Below are positions 1 to 10,035 of a stretch of 64,000 nucleotides of DNA, piece after piece (the first letter of the stretch is position 1; each line of letters opens with the position of its first letter). Below the pieces are notes generated by a model. That model was given only the letters and a program-made list of their open reading frames with translations. It was not told the DNA's origin and ran no database searches. The DNA comes from Onthophagus taurus (taxonomy: Eukaryota; Arthropoda; Insecta; Coleoptera; Scarabaeidae). The stretch is taken from assembly GCF_036711975.1 (NCBI RefSeq), contig NW_027248940.1, positions 6,696,001 through 6,760,000 on the forward strand, given 5' to 3'. A program made the translations under genes and the position numbers.

Positions 1-1
1 T

Positions 2-3000
2 GGTTTGTATTTTTTACAATCAAAGGAAGACTGTGAAATAAAATCATTCAATACGAAAAATAAGGTAGTATCATTAGCGTCGGATCTGTATAAAATATAT
101 AAGGAATTTATTGATGAAATTTCATCAAAAATGTCAGAATTCCAGGAACGAGATTCAGGTAAGCGTAATGTGACATAATATACCTATATATTATAAAATA
201 AATGTTTCAATATTTTATTTAGGATGGACTTTAATGCAAATTCTCTATATGGAGTTAAATTTAAACAAATATAATCCTATCAGAGCATCTAATTACATCG
301 ATCTACCATCACAAATAAAAGCAAAGCGTGCTGTGATAAATATACAAAACGCGGATGATGCATGTTTTGCATGGGCTGTAACATCCGCACTACATGAACC
401 GAACGGTTTACCACAGAGGACATCTTCGTATCCGAATTACCTAGACTGCGGCTTAGACTATTCAAATATTGTTTTTCCAGTTAAATTACGAGATATACCT
501 GTATTTGAAAAGCAGAACAAACTATCTATTAATGTATATGGAATAAATGAGTATTTTAAAGACGGTGTTATGAATTATGACATAATTACAATGTATATAT
601 GTCGACAAAAAGAAGAAAGACATATAAATTTATTATTGGTTACAAATGATTCCGGGAATAGTCACTATTGTTGGATAAAAAATCTGTCTCGATTACTATC
701 ATCGCAAGCATCGCAGAATGGTCATGAAAAGTATATTTGCGACGGATGCTTGGTATTCTTTACGTCAGAAAATAAACTTATCCGTCATCAAAGTGACGAT
801 TGCAGCAAGGTAAGGGCAATTTTACCAACAACAAATTTGAAAATAAATAAATATGGAAATGAAGAAAAGGAAAATATACTACAGTTCGAAAATTTTGAAC
901 GACAATTAAAAATACCGTTCGTGGTGTATGCAGATTTTGAAGCATTACAGAAACCGATCGCCGATGCGGAAGCAACAGAACTTAACGATGATAATTCATA
1001 CTCCGTCAAATGTTTCAAACACGAACCTTATGCATTTGCATATTATATAAAATGTTCATATGACGAATCATTGTCGAAGTTTGAAATATATCGCGGATGT
1101 AATGCTGCTCAAATTTTCATGAGCAAGTTGGAACATGACGTTCTGAATATATACAAAAATTATTTAAGCCAACCAAAAGAAATGCTCCCATTACCACCTA
1201 TTGATAGATTAATACATGAGATGCAGGATATCTGTCACATTTGTTCGCACAAAATAAAAGAAGGTAATAAAGTGTGCGATCATGATCACCTAACTGGGTT
1301 GTATAGAGGACCCGCACATGCTGTATGTAACATCAATTATCAATTACCAAAGTTCATACCGATATTCTTTCACAATCTTTCGAACTACGATTGTCATATG
1401 TTTGTGAAAGATATGGCATTAAAAGAAGAAGACGTGGACGTTATAGCACAGAATAAAGAAAAGTATATATCATTTTCGAAAAAAATTATCGTAGGAGAAA
1501 ACATTGACAGCAAGGGAAAGCTAAGGCGGGTTCATATGAAATTGAGATTTGTGGATTCATTTAGGTTTATGGCTTTATCGCTAGAGAAGTTGGGTTCATT
1601 TTTGGAAGACAACCAATGCGTTCAAATCAGAAAATATTTTAGGAACGAAGAACAGTTTCGACTTATACGTCAGAAAGGAGTTTTTCCGTATTCCTTTGTG
1701 GATTCATTCGAAAAGCTGAATCTTACCGCTCTGCCAGATCGAAGTAGTTTTTACAATACTTTATGCGACGATAGTATAACCGAAGAAAATTATTGTCGTG
1801 CACAAACGGTGTGGAACTTATTTAACTGTCGCACTTTAGGCGAATATAGCGACATTTATTTAACGTCTGACGTTTTACTTTTGGCGGACGTATTTGAGAA
1901 TTTCCGAACCATCTCGATGAAGTATTACTCTTTAGATCCATGTCATTACTTCACAGCGCCGGGCTTCGGTTGGGATGCATTATTACGAATGACAGGGGTA
2001 AAATTAGAATTATTAACGGACATAGACATGTTACACTTCTTTAAAAATGGTATTCGCGGTGGATTAAGTATGTGCACTAAACGCAGTGCGAAGGCTAACA
2101 ATAAATTAATGATGGAATTTGATGAAACCAAAGACCCATCTTATATTTTGTATCTCGACGCTACGAATTTGTATGGACACGCAATGAGACGAAAATTACC
2201 GACGGGGGGATTTCGATGGCTATCAGATGAAGAGATTCAAAAGTTAGATATTTACAATACGGAAGACGATTCCGAAAAGGGTTACGTGTTCGAGGTAGAT
2301 TTAGAGTATCCGGAAGCAATACATGATGAACACAACGATTTGCCATTTTGTCCAGAACGGATTGTACCCCCAGGTTCAAAAAATGCAAAGTTAATAGCAA
2401 ATTTGGAAAATAAAACAAAATACATCATTCATTACGTGAATCTAAAGCAGTGTATCAAGTTCGGATTGAAACTAACGAAGATTTACAGAGTATTAGAATT
2501 TAAACAATCCAACTGGATGCGGAGCTACATCGATTTCAATTCCGATAAACGTGCGAAAGCTAAGAATGAATTTGAAAAAAATCATTACAAAGCAATGAAT
2601 AACATCGTATACGGTAAGACAATGGAAAATGTGGAAAAGCGAGTGGATATAAGACTAGTTACCCACTGGGAATGTCGTCATAAGAAACCGGGCGTGGAAG
2701 CCCTAATAGCTAAACCAAATTTTAAATCTTCGAAAATATTTTGCGATAATTTGATAGCCGTTCAATTGAACGTCGCGGAAGTTCGTTATTGCAAACCGCT
2801 GTATGTGGGTTTCAGTATATTAGAGCTTTCGAAAACCGTAATGTACAGCTTCTTCTATGATTACTTAAAACTTAAATATGGAAATAACATAACACTTTTA
2901 TACACCGATACTGATTCCCTAATCCTAGAAATTACTACTCCCAATGTATATGAGGATATAAAAGAAAATATTGAATTTTTTGACACGTCCAATTATCCGT

Positions 3001-3395
3001 TAGAGAATATACACAATATACCTCGCGGTCGATCTGTGTTGGGAAGAATGAAAGATGAATATCCAAACAGGTGCATAACGTCATTTGTTGGAACAGGAGC
3101 TAAGGCGTACTGCATCACCTTGTTGAATGATAATGTAAAGAAGGCTAAAGGAGTAAAGAAATATGTTATAGATAAACATTTAAGCGTGACCGATTATAAA
3201 CGTGTGGTTGAATGTGGCGGATCGGTTCATAAAAAAATGTACATTTTTAAGTCAGAATTTCATACTATGTATACCGAATTAAAGAATAAAATTGCTCTTT
3301 CATCGTGCGATGATAAACGATACATATTACCGAACGGATGTAATACTTTGGCGTGGGGTCATTGGTTGATAAAAAGATTGAATGCGAATAAATGA
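2..3395 (+). CDS. PolB: Protein-primed family B DNA polymerase, 5' partial, spliced (join 2..158, 223..3395)
   Basis: Replicates the element by protein priming. Seen in order: a C2H2-like finger (CDGC...H...C near 735-810), exonuclease motif DFE (about 935), an endonuclease-VII-like Zn motif (CxxC, DHDHLTG, H..CN, 1230-1330), Exo II N..YD (about 1385), Exo III Y..SD (about 1850), polymerase motif A DATNLYG (about 2160), motif B with NNIVYG (about 2600) and motif C YTDTDS (about 2900). The frame before the 64-bp intron matches the region just upstream of FQER.SGW in the second PolB copy (25962-29471), which has no intron there. The 234 ATG is therefore internal and the true start is left of the window. 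All catalytic motifs are present and no stop is seen. Confidence 0.93.
159..222 (+). other. Intron in PolB (64 bp, GTAAGC...TTTAG)
   Basis: A good donor (CAG|GTAAGC) and a T-rich acceptor (TATTTAG) flank 64 bp containing in-frame stops. Removing it joins two frames whose protein sequence runs continuously in the uninterrupted PolB copy at 25962-29471. Confidence 0.85.
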
Positions 3396-3498
3396 ATTTA
3401 ATTTAAAAAAAAATTGTAAAGAATAATAATAATAATGTATTTGTAATGTTCGATTGTTAATAAAGTCTTGTAAACTTTTAAATAGGTCTTTATACGTT

Positions 3499-4434
3499 TT
3501 AAAGAACGTTAGTTTTTGAGATCCAAGAATTATGAGACGGACCTAATCCTAACCATTTCACAAACACTTGATTTCCTTTTCGCCGTAGCACTTTTTCCAC
3601 CAAGTAGACGTCAGGATATTTAACTTTTTGTAATTCCTCTCGATAAAAACCACCCATAATTTTTTCATTGGATGCATCTTTGAGCAGATATGTTGTTGGG
3701 AAAGTATTACGAACAGAATGTATTGTAAACACTTCGTTAGACCAATTGGGAGTATAGTTTTTGGTGAAGGCGTGTCGATGCTTGCTCACTCTGACGTGAT
3801 CACCGACATTAAATTTTTTGGTATAAGGATCGACAATTTTTATGTAATTATATACAGTTTTTAACAGTGTCGATGCGTTTCTGTTATTTACCTCGCTAGG
3901 TTTCATTCCTATCGTCCTGTGAACTTGGTTGTTATAATCCAGAATTAATTTGGGAAGCAATTCCAACCAACGATAGTTACCTTGCATACTAAATTCTTTC
4001 CACATTTTTTCTTTTATTGTTCTATTAAACCGTTCAACAATAGAACTCTTTAAATTGGAAAATGAACTGTAGTGATTGATGTGATATCGTGACATGAGCT
4101 TTTTAAAATCCTCATTGTAAAATTCTTTTCCGTTATCCGTTTGCAGATTCTTCGGTATGTTTTTCCGCTTTTCCGATAGAATTGTTTCCATAGCTCGCGT
4201 AACTTCTTTGCCAGTTTTGTTTTTTAGTGGTACAGCCCATCCATACTTTGAGAAAGCATTAATAACTGTTAGAATATATTTAAAATTACCATTTGCTTTT
4301 GAATAAGGTATCATCTCCACTAAATCAGCTTGAAATAAGTCCGTTAAACCTTTTATAATAACACGTCTGCGTTTATACTTTTTCCTCGCGGACGCGTGCA
4401 ACTCGTTTACGACGGACCTTTTAATATCGCTCAT
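3499..4434 (-). CDS. INT: Polinton integrase (retroviral-type, chromo-like tail)
   Basis: 311-aa DDE integrase that would insert the linear element DNA. Seen: first catalytic Asp in FQADLVEMIP (about residue 35), second in TDNGKEF (about 100), Glu in VERFNRT (about 137), then a C-terminal chromodomain-like segment ending VFVKWLGLGPSHNSW (about 280-305). Length is usual for Polinton integrases. Its ATG overlaps the stop of the upstream 141-aa gene by 4 nt (ATGA), suggesting one transcript with reinitiation. It converges on PolB with about 100 bp between the stops. Frame intact. Two damaged homologues occur at 29880 and 40444. Confidence 0.93.
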   Translation of the reverse strand: MSDIKRSVVNELHASARKKYKRRRVIIKGLTDLFQADLVEMIPYSKANGNFKYILTVINAFSKYGWAVPLKNKTGKEVTRAMETILSEKRKNIPKNLQTDNGKEFYNEDFKKLMSRYHINHYSSFSNLKSSIVERFNRTIKEKMWKEFSMQGNYRWLELLPKLILDYNNQVHRTIGMKPSEVNNRNASTLLKTVYNYIKIVDPYTKKFNVGDHVRVSKHRHAFTKNYTPNWSNEVFTIHSVRNTFPTTYLLKDASNEKIMGGFYREELQKVKYPDVYLVEKVLRRKGNQVFVKWLGLGPSHNSWISKTNVL

Positions 4435-4856
4435 TTTCTGGATATTTCAATGAGCAGTTCTACCATAAATGGTTTCTTGAGTAAAGTGGTCTTCGTTGTG
4501 GGTTTGCAAACTATTTTATCTCCAAAGAAGAGAACATTTAACTTTTTATTTGGATCGAAGATACTCCCGTTAATAATCATTTCAACGTCTCCTTCAAATC
4601 GGTATTTCACTATTTCACCAATATATAAAAAGTTTATATATTTACTTACGTAACCTAAATTTTGAATAATGTAATAATTATCCGTTGTATCCGTAGTTCC
4701 ATCTCCGCTAAACGTAAGTATAGTTGGTTGTTTGAAATATCGTTGTAAGTTTTCACGTTTATTAAAATGAGCAGCAATGTTGTGTCCGTGTACGTGTTTA
4801 CCAAACTTATCGATCGTCATACTAGACGAATGTTTTCCGAACTTGCTTAAACTCAT
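4431..4856 (-). CDS. Conserved Polinton protein, beta-rich, function unknown
   Basis: 141 aa. I do not recognise a named family. The N-terminus carries two SKFGKH/DKFGKH repeats (residues 3-8 and 16-21); the rest is rich in alternating hydrophobic residues, as in beta sheet. A diverged homologue with TIHKFGHH and the same tail layout lies at 41313-41714 in Polinton-3, again directly upstream of integrase. The gene and its position are therefore conserved. It could be a small virion or spike component; that is inference from synteny only. Confidence 0.7.
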   Translation of the reverse strand: MSLSKFGKHSSSMTIDKFGKHVHGHNIAAHFNKRENLQRYFKQPTILTFSGDGTTDTTDNYYIIQNLGYVSKYINFLYIGEIVKYRFEGDVEMIINGSIFDPNKKLNVLFFGDKIVCKPTTKTTLLKKPFMVELLIEISRK

Positions 4857-4925
4857 CTGCTCTAGTTCACAAACGTCGGTGTTTTAAAACAAAAAATGTG
4901 AGAGACGTATATTTATGATAATATT

Positions 4926-6089
4926 TTAACGTATAATCTCGGCCTCTGTTAGCTCCGATATTATTGATGATATTTCATTGACATGTGCAGAATGACCTGC
5001 AGTTTGCGAGGCCATCAACAAACGCAGTCTGTCGACAAGTTCGTTGGGATCGTCCCAATACTCGTATTCGATAAGAGCCCCAGGAACGACTTGTTTTTGT
5101 AATGCACCACCGACTTTTTTCTTCGGATTCGGCCAGTATTTAGCCCAATGCACCTTGGGTTTGTTACCTTCAACGATAGGCTTGATAATATTCTGAAATT
5201 TCCCACTGTCGTCCTCAGTAGTCATACCTGCCTCTGGAATGTAATTAATGTACGGAGCATTTGAACGTAGTAAGATATCTTTGTAGTTGCGCATGTCCTG
5301 AATTGTAAATTTGCCCGGTTCGTTTTTAAATAGTAAATCATATAAACCAACGGTTCCCGTATATTTGAAGTTTCCAACGTGAATATCCTGATCCTCAAAG
5401 TGAACAGGACTGACTCCAATGTAGAAACCTTCGGGAGTTTCGCGAACACCGTATAAACGATCATAATCATCTTTTAAATCAGTTGTTAAACCAACAATAT
5501 ACGTTCTGGGCAAAGGATGAAACTGACTCAAAGCGGCTTGTACCTCTGGAGACTCCAATCTTTCTTCTATTTCATCTTTAAGTCGTTCTATTCGATTATG
5601 TGCGTCCGAAATAAGAGCTCCGGTATCCTCGCTAGAATCGAGGAGTTCTTCTTCTTCGCCCGGCGGAACTTCATATACTTCTTCTTCTGCATGAGCTAAT
5701 GGACCAAGAGGAGAAGACGTGGGAGAAGATACCAACCTTTTTTCAGGAGTCGATGTAGCAAATTTTCGTCGTTGTTCTTTTAATGGAACTTTCGGTTTTC
5801 GAATAAAATATTCGGTCTCGGTTTTAGCTGGTACGTCAGAAATATCCGGCGAGTAGCGTTGTATCTTAGATATCAATTTTTCTTCTTTTGGAGATAAACT
5901 TCGTTTTGGAATGGATAGTAAAGGCGCAGTGTCAAGTTTTGCGACAATATCCTGTAAGGGCCTTGCGATGGGTGCATATGCGGTTTCCGACCGAATCCTT
6001 GACTCCTCTAAGTCTTCTTTTAAAGAACGAATTTTGTCTCTCACGACTTCTCGTGCCGCGATAAGTTCTGCAGCTATCGTCTTGTTCAT
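4926..6089 (-). CDS. Conserved Polinton protein with coiled-coil N-terminus and DDPNELVDRL tail
   Basis: 387 aa, function not established. Residues about 5-60 are a charged helix typical of coiled coil. About 85-170 is Ser/Pro/acidic and probably disordered. About 195-290 is a globular stretch (YTGTVGLYDLLF). The last 45 residues contain YWDDPNELVDRL and an acidic helix ending EAEIIR. The same N- and C-terminal segments occur in the broken homologue at 41707-42823, so this is one conserved protein. It lies 51 bp upstream of the ATPase stop, within the minus-strand block. A structural or scaffold role is possible but not shown. Confidence 0.75.
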   Translation of the reverse strand: MNKTIAAELIAAREVVRDKIRSLKEDLEESRIRSETAYAPIARPLQDIVAKLDTAPLLSIPKRSLSPKEEKLISKIQRYSPDISDVPAKTETEYFIRKPKVPLKEQRRKFATSTPEKRLVSSPTSSPLGPLAHAEEEVYEVPPGEEEELLDSSEDTGALISDAHNRIERLKDEIEERLESPEVQAALSQFHPLPRTYIVGLTTDLKDDYDRLYGVRETPEGFYIGVSPVHFEDQDIHVGNFKYTGTVGLYDLLFKNEPGKFTIQDMRNYKDILLRSNAPYINYIPEAGMTTEDDSGKFQNIIKPIVEGNKPKVHWAKYWPNPKKKVGGALQKQVVPGALIEYEYWDDPNELVDRLRLLMASQTAGHSAHVNEISSIISELTEAEIIR

Positions 6090-6140
6090 TGTATGATGTA
6101 TGTGAAGTTACTACGAACTGTACAGCTGAAGTCGTTAGTT

Positions 6141-6893
6141 TTAAACTTCAATGAATTTATCAAAACCCTTACGGTAACGTCCCTTAGATACACTACAATC
6201 TAAATCAATAACTAGGATGCCGTGTCTATTCTCCCAACAAGCATCGCTAATTTCCTTTAGCCGATGAAACTCCATATCGCTCATTATGTGATCTTCAAAT
6301 ACGTGTTTTAAATTTGTTAAGTCTTGTTTAAATAACACCAAAAAGTTACAATTATCGCGAACTAATTGTTTTGGAATTGCACTATAACTTTGACAAATTA
6401 GAAAACAATCAATGTTTTTATGTCGACCATACGAAAAAAATTCCTTAATGACATTTTGACCTGTACAGGAAACATCGTCAAATACGACTACCGAATATTC
6501 TTTCGCATCTTCCGGTCGAATGAACTCGTCTATATTAGAAAATTCATAGTAACCGCAATCTTTTATAGGTTCAATTAAACGTCTTAAAAAATCGTACTTA
6601 TTTTGGTATAACGAATTAGAGCATAAGTACAAGTTTAGGAAGCGCAACCCATTACGTGCAACTAAAAGCGATAACATAGCATTTGTTTTTCCGACACCTG
6701 AGGGTCCTACAATTAAACCTCGCTTACATTTTCCACCAAATAAATTGCTGTGTCTTGTAAAGTGTTCTTCGACCGAACCATTACTAAAATTTACTATAGG
6801 CAGTGTTAGAAGTTGCGGTAAACATTTTAATTTCTCGTCGATCATGATTCTCGTACTAAATGAATTGGATAAGACTGAATGAAAATATAGCAA
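6141..6893 (-). CDS. ATPase: Packaging ATPase (FtsK/HerA-type)
   Basis: 250-aa predicted genome-packaging motor. Seen: Walker A GPSGVGKT (about residue 62-69), Walker B VVVFDD (about 135-140), a downstream arginine-containing GRHKNIDCF segment and the conserved ICQSY strand. This matches the A32/FtsK-HerA family of Polintons and related viruses. The first ATG may not be the used one: the homologue at 43333-44021 starts close to the second Met (MIDEKL here). Frame intact. Confidence 0.9.
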   Translation of the reverse strand: MLYFHSVLSNSFSTRIMIDEKLKCLPQLLTLPIVNFSNGSVEEHFTRHSNLFGGKCKRGLIVGPSGVGKTNAMLSLLVARNGLRFLNLYLCSNSLYQNKYDFLRRLIEPIKDCGYYEFSNIDEFIRPEDAKEYSVVVFDDVSCTGQNVIKEFFSYGRHKNIDCFLICQSYSAIPKQLVRDNCNFLVLFKQDLTNLKHVFEDHIMSDMEFHRLKEISDACWENRHGILVIDLDCSVSKGRYRKGFDKFIEV

Positions 6894-6974
6894 AAGAAAC
6901 TATATATACATATATTTAAGAAGAAGAATAATAATAATAATAATAAAAATAAGTATAATACCTTAACCATTTAA

Positions 6975-7004
6975 CCTAACATAACCTAACCTAACCTAAC
7001 CTAA
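6975..7004. repeat. Short (CCTAA)n tract, insect telomere-type
   Basis: Six CCTAA or CATAA units in a row between the ATPase and the next minus-strand gene. On the other strand this reads TTAGG, the usual insect telomere unit. Too short to be a telomere; it may be simple-sequence drift. Confidence 0.6.
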
Positions 7005-7023
7005 GGAAGAGGAGGAAAAATGG

Positions 7024-7337
7024 TTACCACTCCTCCTCCTCTTCCTGTTCATCCCGCACTTCATACGGGGGCGGAGGCGCTGCAGGTGTCGGTGTCGGAG
7101 GTTCTATCCCAGTCGAACAATGGTGTATGTGCATGTTTTGAACATGCACCTGCCCTCTCACCACTGCCGACTCTGAGACAATACTGTTTACCTAAGAAGA
7201 TTATGAAATTAAAAACGTGCAAAAAAGATTATAGATATAGCCTACCAGCTGAAACAGGGTATCTACTTTGACCTCCAAAGACGCAACTCTTCGCTCCAAC
7301 GTGAGCACCCTCCCGAAGTTGTTGCTACCGGACATCT
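7024..7337 (-). CDS. Candidate two-exon small protein: coiled coil plus PPPPY late-domain motif
   Basis: Not reported by simple ORF calling. Exon 2 (7191-7024) is open for 55 codons: hydrophobic start, then a proline-rich stretch ending PPPPYEV and an acidic tail (EEEEEW). Exon 1 (about 7337-7246) encodes a heptad-like helix (LERRVASLEVKVDTL). A donor CTG|GTAGGC and acceptor CTTCTTAG join them in phase over a 54-bp intron that contains a stop. The only nearby ATG (7337) is one nucleotide out of register with the helix at a run of A. Thus the start is upstream through splicing, or the copy has an indel. PPxY motifs recruit Nedd4/ESCRT in many viruses; that role here is inference. Confidence 0.5.
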
Positions 7338-7344
7338 TTTTTAG

Positions 7345-8322
7345 CTAGGAAGGGAAGTTATTAGTATGTAAAGAAGACAAAATGAATTCTGCTTTTTTCA
7401 TTTCAACGGTTAATGTTGCAACGGTGATGTCGAGTGACGTTGTTAAAGAGTGGTTAGAACTCGACGCCAGCCCTTCCCTAAACTGTGCAAGTTCTCTCAA
7501 AGAGGTCTGCAATTGAAGTACCTTTGCATGAAGGTCTTTATAAAAATTTTGATACAAAATATTAATTTCGGTCAAAATCTCCTCTTTGGTTGTTTCTACT
7601 GCTGCACACATTGCATTTGAAAAAAGGCTGGCAGGTACATCGGAAATGACTGAAGTAGCGGGAATTGTGTCCACCCTTAAGATTTGTACTTTCGGGCTTA
7701 ATGAGGGAACTTCTATGGTAGGAATGTTTATGTTAGTAGGGGGAGTGGGAATCGACGAAGCTTTAGAAGAAGAAGCCTTAGAAACAAAAGCTGCATTAAT
7801 AGCTTTAAGGTATGTCCGGTTTTCGGTGCAGTGTTGGGATACCGCCATTAAAGAAAGAGAGTCGTTGGACTCATCGCCGCTAGCCACTTCCGAGTGTGTC
7901 ACTTCAACCTTTGACAGAGTCGCAGGTTCAACTGACACACGCTTGTGTTTGGTACTTCGCGAACGAGCACGGGTCTCCCGTCGAAGCTCTCTATACTTAT
8001 CTGGCGGTAACCACACACCTGCACCCTTCTTCCGGTGTTCACGGTTCCCCGACTTTCGACGAAGTGAAAGTGAAAGGTGTTTCACATTCTTATCGTCGAC
8101 TTTCGAGGAACCTGCGATGTTTGGAAGCGCCGTAGCTTGCTGCACATTAGATTCAACGTTTGGATCCATCGGCTGCTCATTAGGCTGCACGTTTGGATCC
8201 AGAGCCTTCTCAACAGTCGACATGTTCAACAGGTTTATGTCAAAACTGTTTAACAGAAAGGATTCCTGGCTGGCGAAACCCGGAGCAGTTAAATCAATTT
8301 GACTAAAACCGTCTTGAGACAT
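7345..8322 (-). CDS. Unrecognised 325-aa protein with disordered middle and helical C-terminus
   Basis: I do not recognise it. Residues 1-70 are polar, with PNVQPNEQPMDPNV repeats. About 75-130 is strongly basic (RRKSGNREHRKK, RRETRARSRS) and could bind nucleic acid or act as a nuclear signal. About 135-215 is Ser/Pro-rich. About 235-320 is predicted helical (TTKEEILTEINILYQNF) and may oligomerise. The ATG directly follows an acceptor (TTATCAAG|ATG), so it is the first coding exon after a series of leader micro-exons (8382-9060). No homologue is visible in the other two Polintons here. Confidence 0.6.
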   Translation of the reverse strand: MSQDGFSQIDLTAPGFASQESFLLNSFDINLLNMSTVEKALDPNVQPNEQPMDPNVESNVQQATALPNIAGSSKVDDKNVKHLSLSLRRKSGNREHRKKGAGVWLPPDKYRELRRETRARSRSTKHKRVSVEPATLSKVEVTHSEVASGDESNDSLSLMAVSQHCTENRTYLKAINAAFVSKASSSKASSIPTPPTNINIPTIEVPSLSPKVQILRVDTIPATSVISDVPASLFSNAMCAAVETTKEEILTEINILYQNFYKDLHAKVLQLQTSLRELAQFREGLASSSNHSLTTSLDITVATLTVEMKKAEFILSSLHTNNFPS

Positions 8323-8381
8323 CTTGATAAGAAAAGAAAATTAATTAATTTTATTTTAATAAAAAAAACATGTATACTTAC

Positions 8382-9060
8382 ATCGCTTGATGAAAAATAC
8401 AGTTGCACGTTAAAATCTAACTGCAGAGGGTGCTTGTCAACAAAGTGCTGAATGATAGGATATGAATGATAAAACGTTCGAAAAAATAAAGTTATGCTTA
8501 CCAATAAAAGTTAACTTGAAAAAATAGAAGGAGCTATAGGAATGAAAAACACAAGATTAAAAACAATATATGTCAAGAAAGGAGACTATACTTACCAGAA
8601 AAAAGTTGCAAAGTTGCTGAAATTACGATGTTAAAAACTGATCGGTCTAATCGAACTGATCAGCAGTAAGCTCCTGTAGGAATTGGGAAAAAAATATCAA
8701 TTTAACATAACAAACAAATAAACAAGTTGTACTCACAAAAACAAAGTAGAACGAGCTGTCATGATGAAATAAAGCAAGAATATATTATATAAACATGGAA
8801 GTAGAAAAGGTTACTTACCAAATAAAACACAGCAAAAAAAGAGAAAGCTGAATGAACAAGGATGTCTAGGAGTGGAAAAAAACAATTTTAAATATTATAT
8901 AAACATGCAAAACAAATATAGTTTTACTCACCAAAAAAGAGAAAGTTGTAGAAAGAGCTGTAGTGATGGAGAGAAAATGAACGTTATATAAACATGATAA
9001 TAAAGAAGGTTGTACTTACCAAAAAAAGTGAAGAACACAAACACTTAAGTGACTTTCAAA
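8382..9060 (-). other. Ladder of seven predicted non-coding leader exons upstream of the 325-aa gene
   Basis: On the minus strand, paired consensus splice sites define exons ending at 9020, then 8957-8932 (26 nt), 8865-8819 (47), 8755-8737 (19), 8673-8596 (78), 8533-8502 (32) and 8420-8382 (39). The last joins the ATG exon at 8322. Donors are GTAAGT, GTGAGT or GTAAGC; acceptors are TACAG, CCTAG, GACAG, TATAG and TGCAG. Several exons share a start like CTCKTTCTAC, and three introns share TTATATAAACATG (plus strand, near 8785, 8895 and 8985). This suggests duplication of an exon-intron unit of about 100 bp. No open frame runs through the exons. Confidence 0.6.
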
Positions 9061-9085
9061 GGCTGGGAGGTGCCTTCTTATAGTA
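9045..9085 (-). promoter_or_regulatory. Predicted core promoter with TATA box for the 325-aa gene
   Basis: TATAAG at 9082-9077 (minus strand) lies about 30 bp before the inferred first leader exon, whose donor is at 9020. No initiator element was identified with confidence. Confidence 0.45.
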
Positions 9086-9591
9086 GAGTAATGAAGGGGG
9101 GCGTGGGGTGGGGCGTGACAAGGGGGAGGAGTGGGGAATGGGCGGAGTTAGAGTGGGGGTACTTTTTTTCTGGCTCTACTTTCCTGGCAACCGGGGGGGG
9201 GGGGGGGGGGGAATTTTAGATTTCCCCCACTCCCATCCCCACTCTTCCATCTCCACTTTGGGAGGAGCCTGAGGAGGAGCATGGGAGGAGCATAGGAGGA
9301 GCTTCAATAAACAATCCTTTTCCCTTTTTCTTTTCTTTTTTTTTTTTTTTTTTTTTTTTTTTTCTTCCTTTTTTCTTCCTTTTTTTCCCCTTTCTTTCTT
9401 CCTTTTTTTCTTCCAATTTAATACTTTTTCAATGTACAACCCAAGTCATACCAACCCAACCCAATGTATACATACCATGTATTCATTTAGATTAACTATT
9501 TTTTCTTTTAAATTAAAACAACTTTTTACACTTTTTACAATCTTTTATTATTATTATTAATTTACAATCTATAACTGACAATGTTTATATA
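9086..9591. repeat. Low-complexity intergenic region: G-rich, poly-G and poly-T tracts
   Basis: Contains many GGG runs (9095-9165), a 19-nt G homopolymer (9193-9211), GGAGGAGC repeats (9260-9303) and a 28-nt T homopolymer (9336-9363) with TTTTTCTTCC satellites. ORFs here encode only Lys/Glu-rich low complexity and are not credible. The G tract could form a quadruplex. Confidence 0.8.
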
Positions 9592-10035
9592 CTAAACCAT
9601 ACATAAAGAACAATCCTTTCTTGCCGATGGTGGACCATCAATATGCGTTTCCCAATGAGGCAAATTATAATGTTCAAAACAGGGCAGCTTGCTTTGTAAT
9701 CGCTCATCGTTTCTATACTTCAACGGTAATTTAAACCAAACCGCCGCCAAATCTAATGGCTTTACTTTATTGATATAATAATCGATTGGTAAATAACATA
9801 ATTCGTAGTTTTTAATATTCGCAAAAGATAAATCAGATTCGTATCTTTCCATAATATCCCACACTTTATTAATTATAAAAGTTGAAAGTCCCAATCTGGT
9901 AACTAACCGCCAAAGACGTTCCATCTTGAACTGCTCTACCGCTACTACCCGTCTGCCTTTCTCAATTCGTTTACATATAGTTATAGATGTCTGAATACGT
10001 ATGAAAATAAATAAAAAACATTCGATAAGGAGCAC
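9592..10035 (-). CDS. Unrecognised hypothetical protein (start uncertain)
   Basis: 147-codon open frame; the first 35 codons overlap the end of the upstream 159-aa gene and look non-coding. A more natural start is MERLWRLVTRLGL, giving about 110 aa. The rest reads as a compact globular domain (WDIMERYESDL, CYLPIDYYI, WFKLPLKYR), ending with a Cys-containing tail. It may be a downstream cistron or a spliced exon of the gene at 9981-10460; an acceptor-like TATTCAG lies at its 5' side, but no in-phase donor was found. Function unknown. Confidence 0.4.
   Translation of the reverse strand: MLLIECFLFIFIRIQTSITICKRIEKGRRVVAVEQFKMERLWRLVTRLGLSTFIINKVWDIMERYESDLSFANIKNYELCYLPIDYYINKVKPLDLAAVWFKLPLKYRNDERLQSKLPCFEHYNLPHWETHIDGPPSARKDCSLCMV

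Noticed and set aside
7020-7271. 83-aa plus-strand ORF starting at 7020
   Set aside because: It is antisense to the predicted PPPPY exon, and its Pro-rich start is the complement of the acidic tail.
7586-8302. 238-aa plus-strand ORF antisense to the 325-aa gene
   Set aside because: Shadow frame: the minus strand has a splice acceptor at its ATG, a leader and a promoter, and the plus ORF shows no domain.
9176-9439. Minus-strand ORFs of 66-87 aa in the G/T homopolymer region
   Set aside because: They encode only Lys/Glu/Arg runs produced by the poly-T and poly-G tracts.
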